Below, one piece after another: positions 1 through 11,434 of a DNA stretch of 64,000 bases. The stretch is taken from the NCBI RefSeq assembly GCF_023721815.1, contig NZ_JAMDLI010000022.1, positions 186,001 through 250,000 on the forward strand, read 5' to 3'. How positions within the stretch are numbered: position 1 is the stretch's first letter; every line of letters begins with the position of its first letter. The stretch is from Pleomorphomonas sp. JP5. Lineage in GTDB: Bacteria > Pseudomonadota > Alphaproteobacteria > Rhizobiales > Pleomorphomonadaceae. The position numbers were made by a program, and so were the translations under genes. Under the pieces are notes generated by a model. The model had not been told where the DNA came from. It saw nothing but the letters and a program-made list of their open reading frames with translations, and did no database searches.

Positions 1-82
1 CGACGTTCTCCGAGCGGATGAGCCGCAGCCAACAGATGCGCTGGTTGTCGGAAAGCTCGCCCCCGCGTCCCGGCCCGGTCAT
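1..82 (-). CDS. dprA: DprA (DNA processing protein), N-terminal fragment
   Basis: Only the first 27 codons are in the window; the gene continues off the left edge. The start ATG at 82 overlaps the plsY stop by four bases (ATGA). The peptide contains [18 protein letters not shown], which matches the opening of alphaproteobacterial DprA proteins, where a helical segment precedes the Rossmann domain that loads RecA onto incoming single-stranded DNA. The plsY-dprA order is usual in Rhizobiales and supports the call. Nothing can be said about the catalytic or DNA-binding region. Confidence 0.72.
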   Translation of the reverse strand, partial: MTGPGRGGELSDNQRICWLRLIRSENV

Positions 83-693
83 CCCTTGTGTCCGATCTTG
101 CCCTCGGTGCCCGAGAGAAGGCGGCGGATGTTGGCGTGGTGCTTGATCCAGACGATGACGGTGAGAAGGGCGAGCACGGCGGCCAGCACGTTGTACCCGA
201 GGCCCCAGAGGGAAAGCGGCACCACCACGGTGGCGACAAGGGCGGCAAGTGAGGAGTAGCGGCTGAAATAGGCGACGGCGATCCAAACGCCTGCGAATAT
301 GAGAACTGCCGGCCAGAACAGGCCAAGCAGCACACCGATGTAGGTGGCGACGCCCTTGCCGCCCTTGAAGCCGAGCCAGACGGGGAAGAGGTGGCCGAGG
401 AACGCGGTGACGCCGGCGAGCGTGGCTGCCTCCGGCACGGTTGGCATCAGCGCGCGCACGATCAGGACCGCCGCCGTTCCCTTGAGGAGGTCGAAAAGCA
501 GCGTGGCGGCGGCCAGCTTCTTGTTCCCTGTTCTCAGGACATTGGTGGCGCCGATGTTGCCGGAACCGATGGCCCGCACGTCGCCAAGGCCGGCGGCCCG
601 CGTCAACAGCAGACCGAAGGGAATGGAGCCAAGGCCGTAGCCGACAAGCGCGGCGACGAGGTAAGCGACCCAGGGAGAGGCTGACTCGAACAT
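79..693 (-). CDS. plsY: Glycerol-3-phosphate acyltransferase PlsY
   Basis: This integral membrane enzyme transfers an acyl group from acyl-phosphate to glycerol-3-phosphate, the first step of phospholipid synthesis. The 204-residue length is normal. Three family motifs are visible: GSGNIGATN at residues 43-51, [14 protein letters not shown] at 101-114, and [10 protein letters not shown] at 184-193, set between strongly hydrophobic helices. The start ATG at 693 places a short hydrophilic N-terminus before the first helix. The gene sits 63 bases after pyrC on the same strand and overlaps dprA by four bases, so pyrB-pyrC-plsY-dprA may be cotranscribed. Confidence 0.96.
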   Translation of the reverse strand: MFESASPWVAYLVAALVGYGLGSIPFGLLLTRAAGLGDVRAIGSGNIGATNVLRTGNKKLAAATLLFDLLKGTAAVLIVRALMPTVPEAATLAGVTAFLGHLFPVWLGFKGGKGVATYIGVLLGLFWPAVLIFAGVWIAVAYFSRYSSLAALVATVVVPLSLWGLGYNVLAAVLALLTVIVWIKHHANIRRLLSGTEGKIGHKG

Positions 694-718
694 GATGCCC
701 TCGGCGATCTTGAATGAT

Positions 719-731
719 GGTAACGGTTACC
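719..731. promoter_or_regulatory. Perfect 13-base palindrome between pyrC and plsY
   Basis: GGTAAC, one central G, then GTTACC forms a perfect inverted repeat in the 63-base gap between the pyrC stop and the plsY start. The size and symmetry would suit an operator for a dimeric regulator or a very short RNA hairpin. No partner regulator is adjacent, so the role is unknown. Confidence 0.3.
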
Positions 732-756
732 GGGTGTGCGTCACTCTGTTTGGACG

Positions 757-2061
757 TCAGCGCTCGAACACCAGCGAACCGCCGACATAGGTGCGGCGGA
801 CGCGACCGGTGAAGCGGGCGCCGTCGTAGGGCGTGTTTTTCGCCTTGGAGAGGATGTCCTTGGCGTTGAGCACCCACGGTTCTTCCGTGTCGAACACGAC
901 GACATCGGCAGGCGCGCCCTTCCTGAGCGTTCCGGCGTCGAGGCCGGCGATTTCGGCCGGGCGCGTCGACATGGCATCGATCAGCCGCAGAAGCGTCAGC
1001 GATCCTCCATGCACCAGCCTGAGACCGGCCGACAGGAAGGTTTCGAGACCGATGGCGCCGTCGGCGGCTTCCGCGAAGGGCAGGCGTTTGGTTTCGACAT
1101 CCTGCGGATCGTGGTTGGAGACGATGACGTCGATGGCCCCGGTCTTGACGGCTTCGACGAGGGCAAGGCGGTCGGCTTCGGCGCGCAGCGGCGGCGACAG
1201 CTTGAAGAACGTGCGATAGGCGCCGATATCCATCTCGTTGAGCGTCAGATGCGCAGCCGAGACGGATGCCGTGGCGGCTATTCCGCGGTCCTTTGCCCAG
1301 GCCATCAGTTCGGGCGACTCGGCGGCCGACAGCAGAGACGCGTGGTAGCGTCCCCCGGCAAGCCGGGCGAGGCGAAGGTCGCGGGCGAGCATGGTGGTTT
1401 CGGCTTCGGCGGGAATTCCCTGCAGGCCGAGCCTGACCGCCGTCTCCGAGAGGTTCATGACTGCGGCGCCTTTCAGCGTCGCGTCTTCGGGTCGGTTGCA
1501 GACCAGGGCGCCGAAGTCCTTGGCATAGGTCAGCGCCCGTCGCAGGACCTGGGCGTTGGCGATGGCGCCGCGACCGGACGTGAAGCCCACGGCTCCGGCT
1601 TCGCCCAAAAGGCCGAACTCCGTGAGTTCGGCGCCAGCCTGTCCTTTGGTCAGAGCCGCCATGACACGCACGCGTACGGCCGACGTCCGTCGGGCGCGCG
1701 TCGCCACAAAGTCCACCAGGGCCGGATCATCAATGCAGGGATCGGTGTCCGGCATGGCGATGAGCGTGGTGATTCCGCCGGCAGCCGCCGCCCGGCCGGC
1801 GGAGGCGAACGTCTCGCGGTGTTCGTGCCCGGGCTCGCCGACATGGGCGCGAAGATCGACGAGGCCGGGAGCGACGACGAGGCCGCGACAGTCGACGATC
1901 TCGGTGTCCTCCGGGGCGCCGTTGTTGCCGGCCGACGGACCGGCGGCGGCGATGCGACCGTCGACCATCAGCACGGCGCCGGGACCATCGATGCCTTGCG
2001 AGGGGTCGACGACGCGGGCGTTGCTGAGCATCAGCGGGCGGGTCTGTGCCATCCGGCTCAT
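757..2061 (-). CDS. pyrC: Dihydroorotase-like protein PyrC', probably non-catalytic
   Basis: This 434-residue protein has the amidohydrolase fold of class I dihydroorotases and follows pyrB with a four-base ATGA overlap. Key catalytic residues are missing. The metal-binding HxH of the usual DxHxHxRxPG motif is [10 protein letters not shown] at residues 69-78, so the first His is Arg71 and the substrate-binding Arg is Gly75. The His of the usual HVS motif aligns with Leu243, the HH pair is Ala270-His271, and the catalytic Asp of TDHAP is Asn316 in SNHDPQ. Inactive PyrC' subunits are known to scaffold aspartate transcarbamoylase in Pseudomonas; the same role is likely here and implies a true dihydroorotase elsewhere. 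The degenerate form appears typical of Rhizobiales, so it is not a recent pseudogene. Confidence 0.9.
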   Translation of the reverse strand: MSRMAQTRPLMLSNARVVDPSQGIDGPGAVLMVDGRIAAAGPSAGNNGAPEDTEIVDCRGLVVAPGLVDLRAHVGEPGHEHRETFASAGRAAAAGGITTLIAMPDTDPCIDDPALVDFVATRARRTSAVRVRVMAALTKGQAGAELTEFGLLGEAGAVGFTSGRGAIANAQVLRRALTYAKDFGALVCNRPEDATLKGAAVMNLSETAVRLGLQGIPAEAETTMLARDLRLARLAGGRYHASLLSAAESPELMAWAKDRGIAATASVSAAHLTLNEMDIGAYRTFFKLSPPLRAEADRLALVEAVKTGAIDVIVSNHDPQDVETKRLPFAEAADGAIGLETFLSAGLRLVHGGSLTLLRLIDAMSTRPAEIAGLDAGTLRKGAPADVVVFDTEEPWVLNAKDILSKAKNTPYDGARFTGRVRRTYVGGSLVFER

Positions 2062-3026
2062 GGGTAGGCCTCACCACCGTTGCCTCGGGCGTTCACGACC
2101 GCATCGAGCACGGCCATGCGGATGGCGACACCCATTTCCACCTGCTCCCGAATGAGGCTTTGCGGCCCATCGGCGACAGCCGGGTCGATCTCGACGCCCC
2201 TGTTCATCGGGCCGGGATGCATGACGAGGGCATCGGGCTTGGCATAGGACAGCTTCTCCTCGTCGAGACCCCAGTAGTGGAAATATTCGCGGACCGATGG
2301 CACGAAGGAGCCTTGCATGCGCTCGCGCTGGAGGCGCAGCATCATGACGATGTCGGCATCCCGAAGCCCCTCGCGCATCGAGGTGAAGGTTTCGAGGCCA
2401 ATTTCACGGAAGGCGCCGGGCACCAGGGTGGACGGCCCGACGAGCCGGACGCGGGCGCCGAGGGCCGTCAGCAGCAGCACGTTGGAGCGGGCGACTCGGC
2501 TATGGGCGACATCCCCGCAGATGGCGACGACCAAGCCGTCGATGTGCTGCTTGTGGCGCCGGATGGTCAAGGCATCGAGGAGGGCCTGTGTCGGATGCTC
2601 GTGGCTTCCGTCACCGGCGTTGACCACGGAACAGTCGACCTTCTGGGCGAGCAGGGCCACCGCTCCCGACGCGTTGTGTCGCACGACGATGACGTCGGGG
2701 TTCATGGCGTTGAGCGTCATCGCCGTGTCGATCAGCGTCTCGCCCTTCTTCACCGACGACTGGCCGACGGCCATGTTCATCACGTCGGCGCCTAGCCTCT
2801 TGCCGGCCAGCTCGAAGGACGACTGCGTGCGCGTCGAGTTTTCGAAGAAAAGGTTGATCTGCGTGCGACCAAGAAGGCTGTCGCTCTTCTTGGAAGGTTG
2901 CCGGCCTAGCTCGATGTTGGCTTCGGCGCGATCGAGAAGGTCGACGATCTCCGGCGGGGAAAGACCCTCGATCCCGAGGAGGTGCGGGCGGCTGAATCCG
3001 TAGGGATTGGCGGCTTTCGTTGTCAT
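2058..3026 (-). CDS. pyrB: Aspartate carbamoyltransferase catalytic subunit
   Basis: The enzyme joins carbamoyl phosphate to aspartate, the committed step of pyrimidine synthesis in the cytosol. The 322-residue protein shows the carbamoyl-phosphate motif STRTQ at residues 64-68 (usually STRTR), [10 protein letters not shown] at 142-151 and HPGPMNRG at 270-277. The ATG at 3026 was chosen over an in-frame upstream start at 3122: it has a G-rich ribosome site 5-10 bases upstream, and the extra upstream residues look non-coding. The stop overlaps the pyrC start, as expected if the two proteins form one complex. No pyrI regulatory subunit is present. Confidence 0.95.
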   Translation of the reverse strand: MTTKAANPYGFSRPHLLGIEGLSPPEIVDLLDRAEANIELGRQPSKKSDSLLGRTQINLFFENSTRTQSSFELAGKRLGADVMNMAVGQSSVKKGETLIDTAMTLNAMNPDVIVVRHNASGAVALLAQKVDCSVVNAGDGSHEHPTQALLDALTIRRHKQHIDGLVVAICGDVAHSRVARSNVLLLTALGARVRLVGPSTLVPGAFREIGLETFTSMREGLRDADIVMMLRLQRERMQGSFVPSVREYFHYWGLDEEKLSYAKPDALVMHPGPMNRGVEIDPAVADGPQSLIREQVEMGVAIRMAVLDAVVNARGNGGEAYP

Positions 3027-3132
3027 AAGCCCCCCTGATAGAGGCGTTTTGTGCCTCCGGCAAGGGCGGGGAATCCGAGTGAACAGGAGAATCCCCGTCA
3101 TAGACGACGGCGGTGGTCCCAAGTGTGCGGAA

Positions 3133-3157
3133 GCCCGGCCGCTTGGAGCGGTCGGGC
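3133..3157 (-). terminator. Stem-loop after the chemoreceptor gene
   Basis: GCCCGGCCGCT, the loop TGG, then AGCGGTCGGGC form an 11-base-pair stem with one G-U pair, 26 bases past the chemoreceptor stop on the minus strand. Only two T residues follow, so it may be a weak or Rho-assisted terminator that insulates pyrB from readthrough. Confidence 0.5.
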
Positions 3158-3183
3158 CACGGGTATCGGTTGGGCGCGAAAGC

Positions 3184-5130
3184 TCAGGCGGCGTCGATTT
3201 CGGCGAGGAAGCTTTCCACCTTGTGCCCGAGGTCGACCGAGGATGCCTTCAGCGAGGTGACGGCGTCGAGCACCGTCCTCGCTTCGGAACGCGTGGTGGC
3301 GGCGCCATCGCTGAGCTCAACGATGGTGCGTGACAAATCGCTGTTGCCGCGCGCGGCTTCCTGCATGTTGCGGGTGATCTCGCCGGTGGCGCCGGTCTGC
3401 TGGGTGACGGCGGTGGTGATGCTGGCCGAAACGCTGTTCACCTCCTCGATAATGGAACCAATCTCGGCTATGGCGTTGACGGTGTTGTCAGACACGAGCT
3501 TGATCTCATCGATCTTGCGCGAAATGTCTTCGGTGGCCTTGGCCGTCTGGTTGGCGAGCGACTTCACCTCGGCGGCGACAACGGCAAAGCCCTTGCCGGC
3601 TTCGCCCGCCCTTGCCGCTTCGATCGTGGCGTTGAGGGCGAGCAGGTTGGTCTGCTCGGCGATGGCGGTGATCAGGCCGATCACCTGGTTGATCTGGTCG
3701 GTGGCGGCGAGCAATTGGCTGACCGTCTCGCGCGTCTCGTGGGCCGAGGCGCGGGCCTTGCCGGCGACGGCCTGAGACATCCCGACCTGGCGGGCGATCT
3801 CGTTGGTCGACGCCTCAAGTTCCTCGCACGTGGCGGCAACGGAACGGACGTTGCCCGAGGCCTGCTCGGCGGCGGCCGCCGCCACGCCGCTGCTGCGTTC
3901 GCTGCCTTCGGCGGTAGCCATCAGTTCCTCAGCCGATCCTTCGAGCCGCTGGGCAGCGTCGACGACCATGCCGATGGTTCCCGAGACCTCGGAGCGGAAG
4001 CGTTCGATCAGCGCCTCTGCGCGCTCGGCCCGGCGTTCACGCTCCTCGACGATGGCCCGCTGGCTTGCTTCCAGGCGATCCCTTTCCTCGGCATTGGCGC
4101 GGAAGACGGCGACGGCGGCGGCCATATGGCCGATCTCGTCGTGACGGTCGAGGCAGGGGATATCGGTCTGGAGATTTCCCGCGGCCAGCGAGCGCATGGC
4201 GGCGGTCATCGCCGTGACCGGTTCGGCGACGATGCGCTTCAGGACCAGCCCGAGCGCGAGCAGCAGAATGACCGTTGCGGCGATGGTTGCCAACAGCGCG
4301 GTGAACCCCAGTCGGTTGAGGCTGGCGTAGGCCATGTCGCTGTCGACGGCGACGCCGACGTACCACTTGACCGGCAGGCCCTCGATGGCGACGAAGCTGG
4401 CGACATGGTCGCGGCCGGCAAACGTCGTCTCCACAATGCCGCTGGCGGTCGGCGTCGACAGACCGGCGAAGGCGTCCGACAGCGGCTTGCCCACAAGGCT
4501 CGCCTCGGGGTGAACGAGAATCTTGCCGTCCGAGGAGACCAGGAATGCCTGGCCGATGCCGCCGAAATTGGATGCCTTGATCCGGTCGATCAGAGCGTCG
4601 AGCGCAAAGTCGCCGCCGAACACGCCGATCATCTTGCCGTCGGCACTGACGGGAACACAGGCCGAGATGACCACCTTGTTGGTCGCCAGATCAACATAGG
4701 GCTCGGTCAGCTGGGTCGACATCGCCTTGGCGGTGTCGATGTACCAGGGGCGCTTGCGCGGGTCGTAACCCTCGGGCATTTCGGCCTTGGGCGAGATGGT
4801 GAAAGCGCCGTTCTCCTCGCCGAGATAGACCGACAGGAACTCCGAACTCAGCGTCTTGCCCGAGAGAACCACACCGAGCATGTCCCTGGAGGCGCCGATG
4901 GCGTCGGCGGCTTGGGTTGCGATCAGAAGACGACCCTGAAACCAGTTGCCGGTACCGGAAGCGACGCTGGCGCCGGTCGTTTCCAGAGTGCGCGCGACAT
5001 TGTCTCTCAGATCCTGGCGCTCCAGCACGTAGATGGTCGTGGAGAACAGGGCAAAGCTGGTGACCACGATGAGCGATGCAATGAAGACGATGCGATGCAG
5101 GAGCTTGGCCCGAGTATTGATGAGGGTCAT
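3184..5130 (-). CDS. Methyl-accepting chemotaxis protein with dCache amino-acid sensor
   Basis: This 648-residue transmembrane chemoreceptor has a helix at about 13-33, a periplasmic double-Cache domain, a second helix at about 276-296, a HAMP domain and a cytoplasmic signalling coiled coil with the conserved tip [19 protein letters not shown]. The sensor carries Y122, R127, W129, Y130, Y145 and D174. In spacing these match the amino-acid-binding residues of dCache_1AA receptors such as Pseudomonas PctA, so an amino-acid ligand is predicted. No CheR-docking pentapeptide ends the protein (last residues AEIDAA). The start at 5130 precedes the first hydrophobic helix by 12 residues; an in-frame start at 5181 is less likely. 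No che genes are nearby. Confidence 0.93.
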   Translation of the reverse strand: MTLINTRAKLLHRIVFIASLIVVTSFALFSTTIYVLERQDLRDNVARTLETTGASVASGTGNWFQGRLLIATQAADAIGASRDMLGVVLSGKTLSSEFLSVYLGEENGAFTISPKAEMPEGYDPRKRPWYIDTAKAMSTQLTEPYVDLATNKVVISACVPVSADGKMIGVFGGDFALDALIDRIKASNFGGIGQAFLVSSDGKILVHPEASLVGKPLSDAFAGLSTPTASGIVETTFAGRDHVASFVAIEGLPVKWYVGVAVDSDMAYASLNRLGFTALLATIAATVILLLALGLVLKRIVAEPVTAMTAAMRSLAAGNLQTDIPCLDRHDEIGHMAAAVAVFRANAEERDRLEASQRAIVEERERRAERAEALIERFRSEVSGTIGMVVDAAQRLEGSAEELMATAEGSERSSGVAAAAAEQASGNVRSVAATCEELEASTNEIARQVGMSQAVAGKARASAHETRETVSQLLAATDQINQVIGLITAIAEQTNLLALNATIEAARAGEAGKGFAVVAAEVKSLANQTAKATEDISRKIDEIKLVSDNTVNAIAEIGSIIEEVNSVSASITTAVTQQTGATGEITRNMQEAARGNSDLSRTIVELSDGAATTRSEARTVLDAVTSLKASSVDLGHKVESFLAEIDAA

Positions 5131-5460
5131 GTCAATTCGACTCTTGGCTATTGAATGACGGAACGCTAGTCGCCAACCCATTTAGGAAAGGTAACTTCTG
5201 GGCGCGCTTTGTTGCCTGTTTCAAAAGTATCTACGTTCACATAGATCGGAATAAACTTGCTGCCTTGAGTGAACTTATTTGGTTTTACTCGCCGGGTTGG
5301 GGTGGAGCATGCGTTTCCGAGCCAGCGCCGAGGGAGGCGCGCAGGGCAGTCATTCAAAAACGCCTCTGGCCAATGGTAAGGCCCAGGGTGTAGCGACTGG
5401 CGGATCGGGCATCCTTATGTTCGAGCAGCGGCCAGCCGCGATCCCTTCCGTCGCAGATCG
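5131..5460. other. Divergent intergenic region, no gene seen
   Basis: These 330 bases separate the minus-strand chemoreceptor from the plus-strand AbrB-type gene. Positions 5150-5290 are clearly more AT-rich than the flanks and probably hold the promoters for both genes. A loose 6-base inverted repeat (GTTCAC and GTGAAC, 29 bases apart) lies around 5230-5275. No convincing reading frame or RNA structure was found. Confidence 0.4.
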
Positions 5461-6529
5461 GTGTTGTCGATGTTCCTCCCGCAGCCGGGCCTCGGTCTCC
5501 GTGCCAATGCGATCCTCTGGGCCGTTCTCCTGTCGGCATCGGTGGCGATCAGCGTTGCCCTGGAGATGGCCCATCTTCCGGCGGCGTTGCTGCTTGGGCC
5601 GATGCTCGCGGCGATCCTGCTGGGCTTCAACGGACGGGCCGTTGCCGTGCCTCGGCCGGCCTTCATGATGGCTCAGGGCGTGGTTGGCACGATGATGGCG
5701 CGGGCGATGCCTCCAAACGTGCTCGGCGAGATCCTTTCGGTATGGCCTATCGTCCTGATCGGCGTGGCGTCGGTGGTGTTGACGGCCAATGCGATCGGCT
5801 ATGTGCTCGCCCGCTTTCGCGTGCTGCCGGGAACGACCGCCGTCTGGGGCGCCTCGCCGGGGGCGGCTACCGCCATGGTGATCATGGCAGAGGCCTACGG
5901 CGGCGACACTCGGCTTGTCGCGGTGATGCAGTACCTCCGCGTGTTGATCGTCGCCACCATGGCGTCGCTGGCCGCGCGCTTCTATCTCGATGCCACGATT
6001 ACCGGCGGTACTGCGGCCGACTGGTTTCCGCCGATTGATTGGGTGAACTTCGCCGGCACACTGGCGGTCATCGCCGCGGGTCTCGTCCTGTCACGCATCT
6101 TCAGGCTGACGACGGGCGCCATGATCCTGCCGATGCTGTTCGCCATCGGTTTGCAGGGCGCCGGCCTGCTCACGGTCGAGTTGCCACCGGTGTTGCTCGC
6201 GGTTTCCTATGCGGTTTGCGGCTGGGCGATCGGTGGCCGGTTCAACAGGGACATCATCGCCTATGCGGCAAGGGCTTTGCCGACGATCCTTCTTGCCATC
6301 GTCGCGCTCGTTGCCATCTGCGCCGTCTACGCCGGCATCCTGTCATCGGTGACCGGCGTGGATTTTCTGACGGCCTATCTCGCCACCTCGCCGGGCGGCG
6401 CCGACTCGGTCGCCATCATCGCCGCGTCGAGCAATGTCGACATGTCCTTCGTGATGGCCATGCAGACCATGCGCTTCTTCATGGTGCTGTTCACCGGACC
6501 GTCGACGGCGCGCTTCATCGCGGCTCGCG

Positions 6530-9247
<2,718 letters not shown>

Positions 9248-9315
9248 GACCTGCCTATAGCACGGAAAACAGGGGCGCGCGTCCGTTGAGACGCTCACTC
9301 GTTTCGCCTGCGAGG

Positions 9316-9843
9316 CTACCGCGCCGCTTCGATTTCAAGCGCAAAGGGAGTGCCCTCGAACGCGTCCGCCCCCCGCCCGATGGCATCGATCGCGGTCACC
9401 ATGCGACCGTCGCGGCCGAGCAGGCGATCGGCGATCTCCACGATGCGCCGGTTGGGCGTCGCCGACGGCGCGCGCTGCCGTAAAAGGGTGGCGAGGGCCG
9501 CTTCGTCGCGCCAGGGATTGAGTGCCGAGACCAGCGTATAGGCGGCGGCGGTCGACCTGGATATGCCTGCGAAGCAATGGACGACGAGGGGTGTGGTCCG
9601 GTCCCAATCCTTTACCCATTCCAGCATCTGCGCGACGTGGATCTCTCCGGGCGGCGTCATGCCATCAACCGTTTCCACTATGTCGTGCATGGCGAGAAAC
9701 AGGTGATTCTCGTGGCTGATCGTCGTCGGCAGGCGCATGGGCGTGCCGGCGTTGATCAGGGTGATGACGTGGCGGGCGCCGGTAAGCGCCACCGTTTCTT
9801 CAAGCTTGGTGAGAGAGCAGACATGGATGGTCGTCGCGGTCAT
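9316..9843 (-). CDS. Tyrosine/dual-specificity phosphatase family protein
   Basis: This 175-residue cytosolic protein carries the Cys-based phosphatase signature HCFAGISRS at residues 89-97, with nucleophile Cys90 and phosphate-binding Arg96. Asp54 in MHDIVE is a plausible general acid. The family removes phosphate from tyrosine or other phospho-compounds; the substrate here is unknown. The gene overlaps the upstream HD-hydrolase gene by four bases (ATGA), so the two are translationally coupled and may act in the same pathway. No signal peptide is present. Confidence 0.86.
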   Translation of the reverse strand: MTATTIHVCSLTKLEETVALTGARHVITLINAGTPMRLPTTISHENHLFLAMHDIVETVDGMTPPGEIHVAQMLEWVKDWDRTTPLVVHCFAGISRSTAAAYTLVSALNPWRDEAALATLLRQRAPSATPNRRIVEIADRLLGRDGRMVTAIDAIGRGADAFEGTPFALEIEAAR

Positions 9844-10460
9844 CGCTGGCTTTCAAGCTGTTGGAATCTGTTGAGGAAGGCTTCTTCCGCCGAAACGGTC
9901 GGCAGCGGGACGAGGCCGAGCACGGGGCCGGCCGGAGTTTGGCGCCCTATGCCACGCGGCACGCCGAAGATGCGTTTCGCTTCGTCGGCGGTGAAGCCGG
10001 CGAGTTCCACCGCCTCGAAATAGGCCGAGATGAGGTCGGCCTTCTTGGCAAGCTTCTTCAGGCGTTCGGTATCGTGTTTCTCAACCCCGAAACGTCGGTG
10101 GATGGCGTCGGCGAGGCGCTTCTCGACCGTCTTGTAGTCGCCCCCCATCACGGATTTGAACGGCGATATCATGTCGCCGATCACATACTCCGGGGCGTCG
10201 TGCAGCAAGACGACGAGGCGTTGGCAAACGGTCAGTTCCGGCTCCAGAAGGCCGGCGATGTCCTCGACGACAAGACAGTGCTGGGCCACGGAGAACGCGT
10301 GGTCGCCAAATGTCTGACCGTTCCAGCGGGCGACGCGGGCGAGGCCGTGGGCAATGTCGGTTATCTCGACGTCGAGTGGGGAGGGATCGAGAAGATCGAG
10401 CCGCCGTCCCGACAGCATGCGCTGCCATGCACGGGGTGGAGAGCCGGCTTTGTCGGCCAT
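9840..10460 (-). CDS. HD-domain hydrolase, YfbR-like
   Basis: This 206-residue protein has HD-superfamily metal-binding residues: His54 and His61 in the first helices, His87-Asp88 in LLHDAPEYVIGD, and a later Asp in KKADLISAYF. YfbR-type enzymes are 5'-deoxynucleotidases acting on deoxynucleoside monophosphates, which is the most likely activity. The start ATG at 10460 was chosen because the in-frame sequence upstream runs antisense through ygfZ coding sequence and is not protein-like. It lies 5 bases after the ygfZ stop and overlaps the phosphatase start, so the three genes form one transcript. Confidence 0.85.
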   Translation of the reverse strand: MADKAGSPPRAWQRMLSGRRLDLLDPSPLDVEITDIAHGLARVARWNGQTFGDHAFSVAQHCLVVEDIAGLLEPELTVCQRLVVLLHDAPEYVIGDMISPFKSVMGGDYKTVEKRLADAIHRRFGVEKHDTERLKKLAKKADLISAYFEAVELAGFTADEAKRIFGVPRGIGRQTPAGPVLGLVPLPTVSAEEAFLNRFQQLESQR

Positions 10461-10465
10461 GTATG

Positions 10466-11335
10466 TCAGTCGTCCGGTTTGGATGCGTCGGGCTTTTGAG
10501 TGTCCGGCCAGCCGTAGTCGGCCCAGGCCGGAAGCGCAACCGAAACCGGCAGGCCGTCCACGGTGATGGTCTCGTCCGTCGTTTGCGCGTCCCGGACCCG
10601 GTCGAGCCTCAGGATGGCGATTCCATGTTTCCCGCTTGCCGATCCGAGGTGCCCGGCGACTCGGCCTCCAATCAGGATTTCGGCGCCTGCCTGGGGCATG
10701 TCTCCATCGGCCGAAAGCACGACCGGCCGGCGGCGAGCGGTGCCGCGAAAACGCATCCGGCTCACCACTTCCTGGCCAACGTAGCATCCCTTGTCGAAAT
10801 CGATGCCGTGAAGACTGTCCATGGCGAGGTCATGGGGGAAGGCGTCGAGAAGCGGCAGGTCGGCGCCGGCCTCCGGTACGCCGAGCGCCACGCGATGCGC
10901 TTGCCAGGTGGCCTCGTCGGCGTTGGTGGCGACGGCTCCCTCGGCTGCGTAGAGGCGCCAACCAAGGTCCGGATGGCGCGGATCGACGGCAACGAGACCG
11001 GTGTCCGGCGGTGTGCCGCAACCGGCGTAGACGACGAGCGGCGAAGCACCAATCGTCACGTCGGCGCGCAGCTTGAACATCGTCAGACGCTTTCGGAGGT
11101 CGGCTTCGCCCGTTGCTGGGGTGTCGAGCAGAAATCCGCCATTATCCTGACGGACAACCAGAAAATCCGTGATGATCTTGCCCTGCGGGGTCAGGAGCGC
11201 GCCGAAGGCGGCGGTTCGTCCGTCGGCGGCTTCGGTGTTCTGCGTGATCATCCGGTCGAGAAAATCGGAGGCCTCTGGACCGGTGACTTCAACGAGGCTA
11301 CGGCTTTCGAGGCGGCAAAAGAAGGAATCGGCCAT
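10466..11335 (-). CDS. ygfZ: Folate-binding protein YgfZ (iron-sulfur enzyme maturation)
   Basis: The 289-residue protein belongs to the GcvT-like YgfZ family, which uses folate to help assemble or repair certain iron-sulfur enzymes. The family signature KGCYVGQE is at residues 182-189 and includes the conserved Cys184. The N-terminal region starting FFCRLESRSLVEVTG and the TQNTE segment are also typical. It is the first gene of the ygfZ-HD hydrolase-phosphatase cluster and is divergent from the large AsmA-like gene, with about 100 bases between starts. Confidence 0.92.
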   Translation of the reverse strand: MADSFFCRLESRSLVEVTGPEASDFLDRMITQNTEAADGRTAAFGALLTPQGKIITDFLVVRQDNGGFLLDTPATGEADLRKRLTMFKLRADVTIGASPLVVYAGCGTPPDTGLVAVDPRHPDLGWRLYAAEGAVATNADEATWQAHRVALGVPEAGADLPLLDAFPHDLAMDSLHGIDFDKGCYVGQEVVSRMRFRGTARRRPVVLSADGDMPQAGAEILIGGRVAGHLGSASGKHGIAILRLDRVRDAQTTDETITVDGLPVSVALPAWADYGWPDTQKPDASKPDD

Positions 11336-11434
11336 GTCGGATCTTTCCGGGGAACGGCGGCGCGTGATCGCTACGTAGTTTCCGATTGGTATCCGGCTGC
11401 CGGGGGCGAGGCAAGCCTGCAGCCGTTGTCAAAG

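Noticed and set aside
736-2067. 443-codon plus-strand open frame
   Set aside because: It mirrors pyrC on the other strand; long antisense frames are expected in GC-rich DNA, and the translation has no recognisable motif.
3715-5154. 479-codon plus-strand open frame
   Set aside because: It is antisense to the chemoreceptor gene, whose Cache, HAMP and signalling motifs are unmistakable.
10310-11434. Open frame extending the AsmA-like protein by 375 codons upstream
   Set aside because: It is antisense to ygfZ and to the start of the HD-hydrolase gene, both of which have clear family motifs, and the extra residues are arginine/glycine-rich without domain character.
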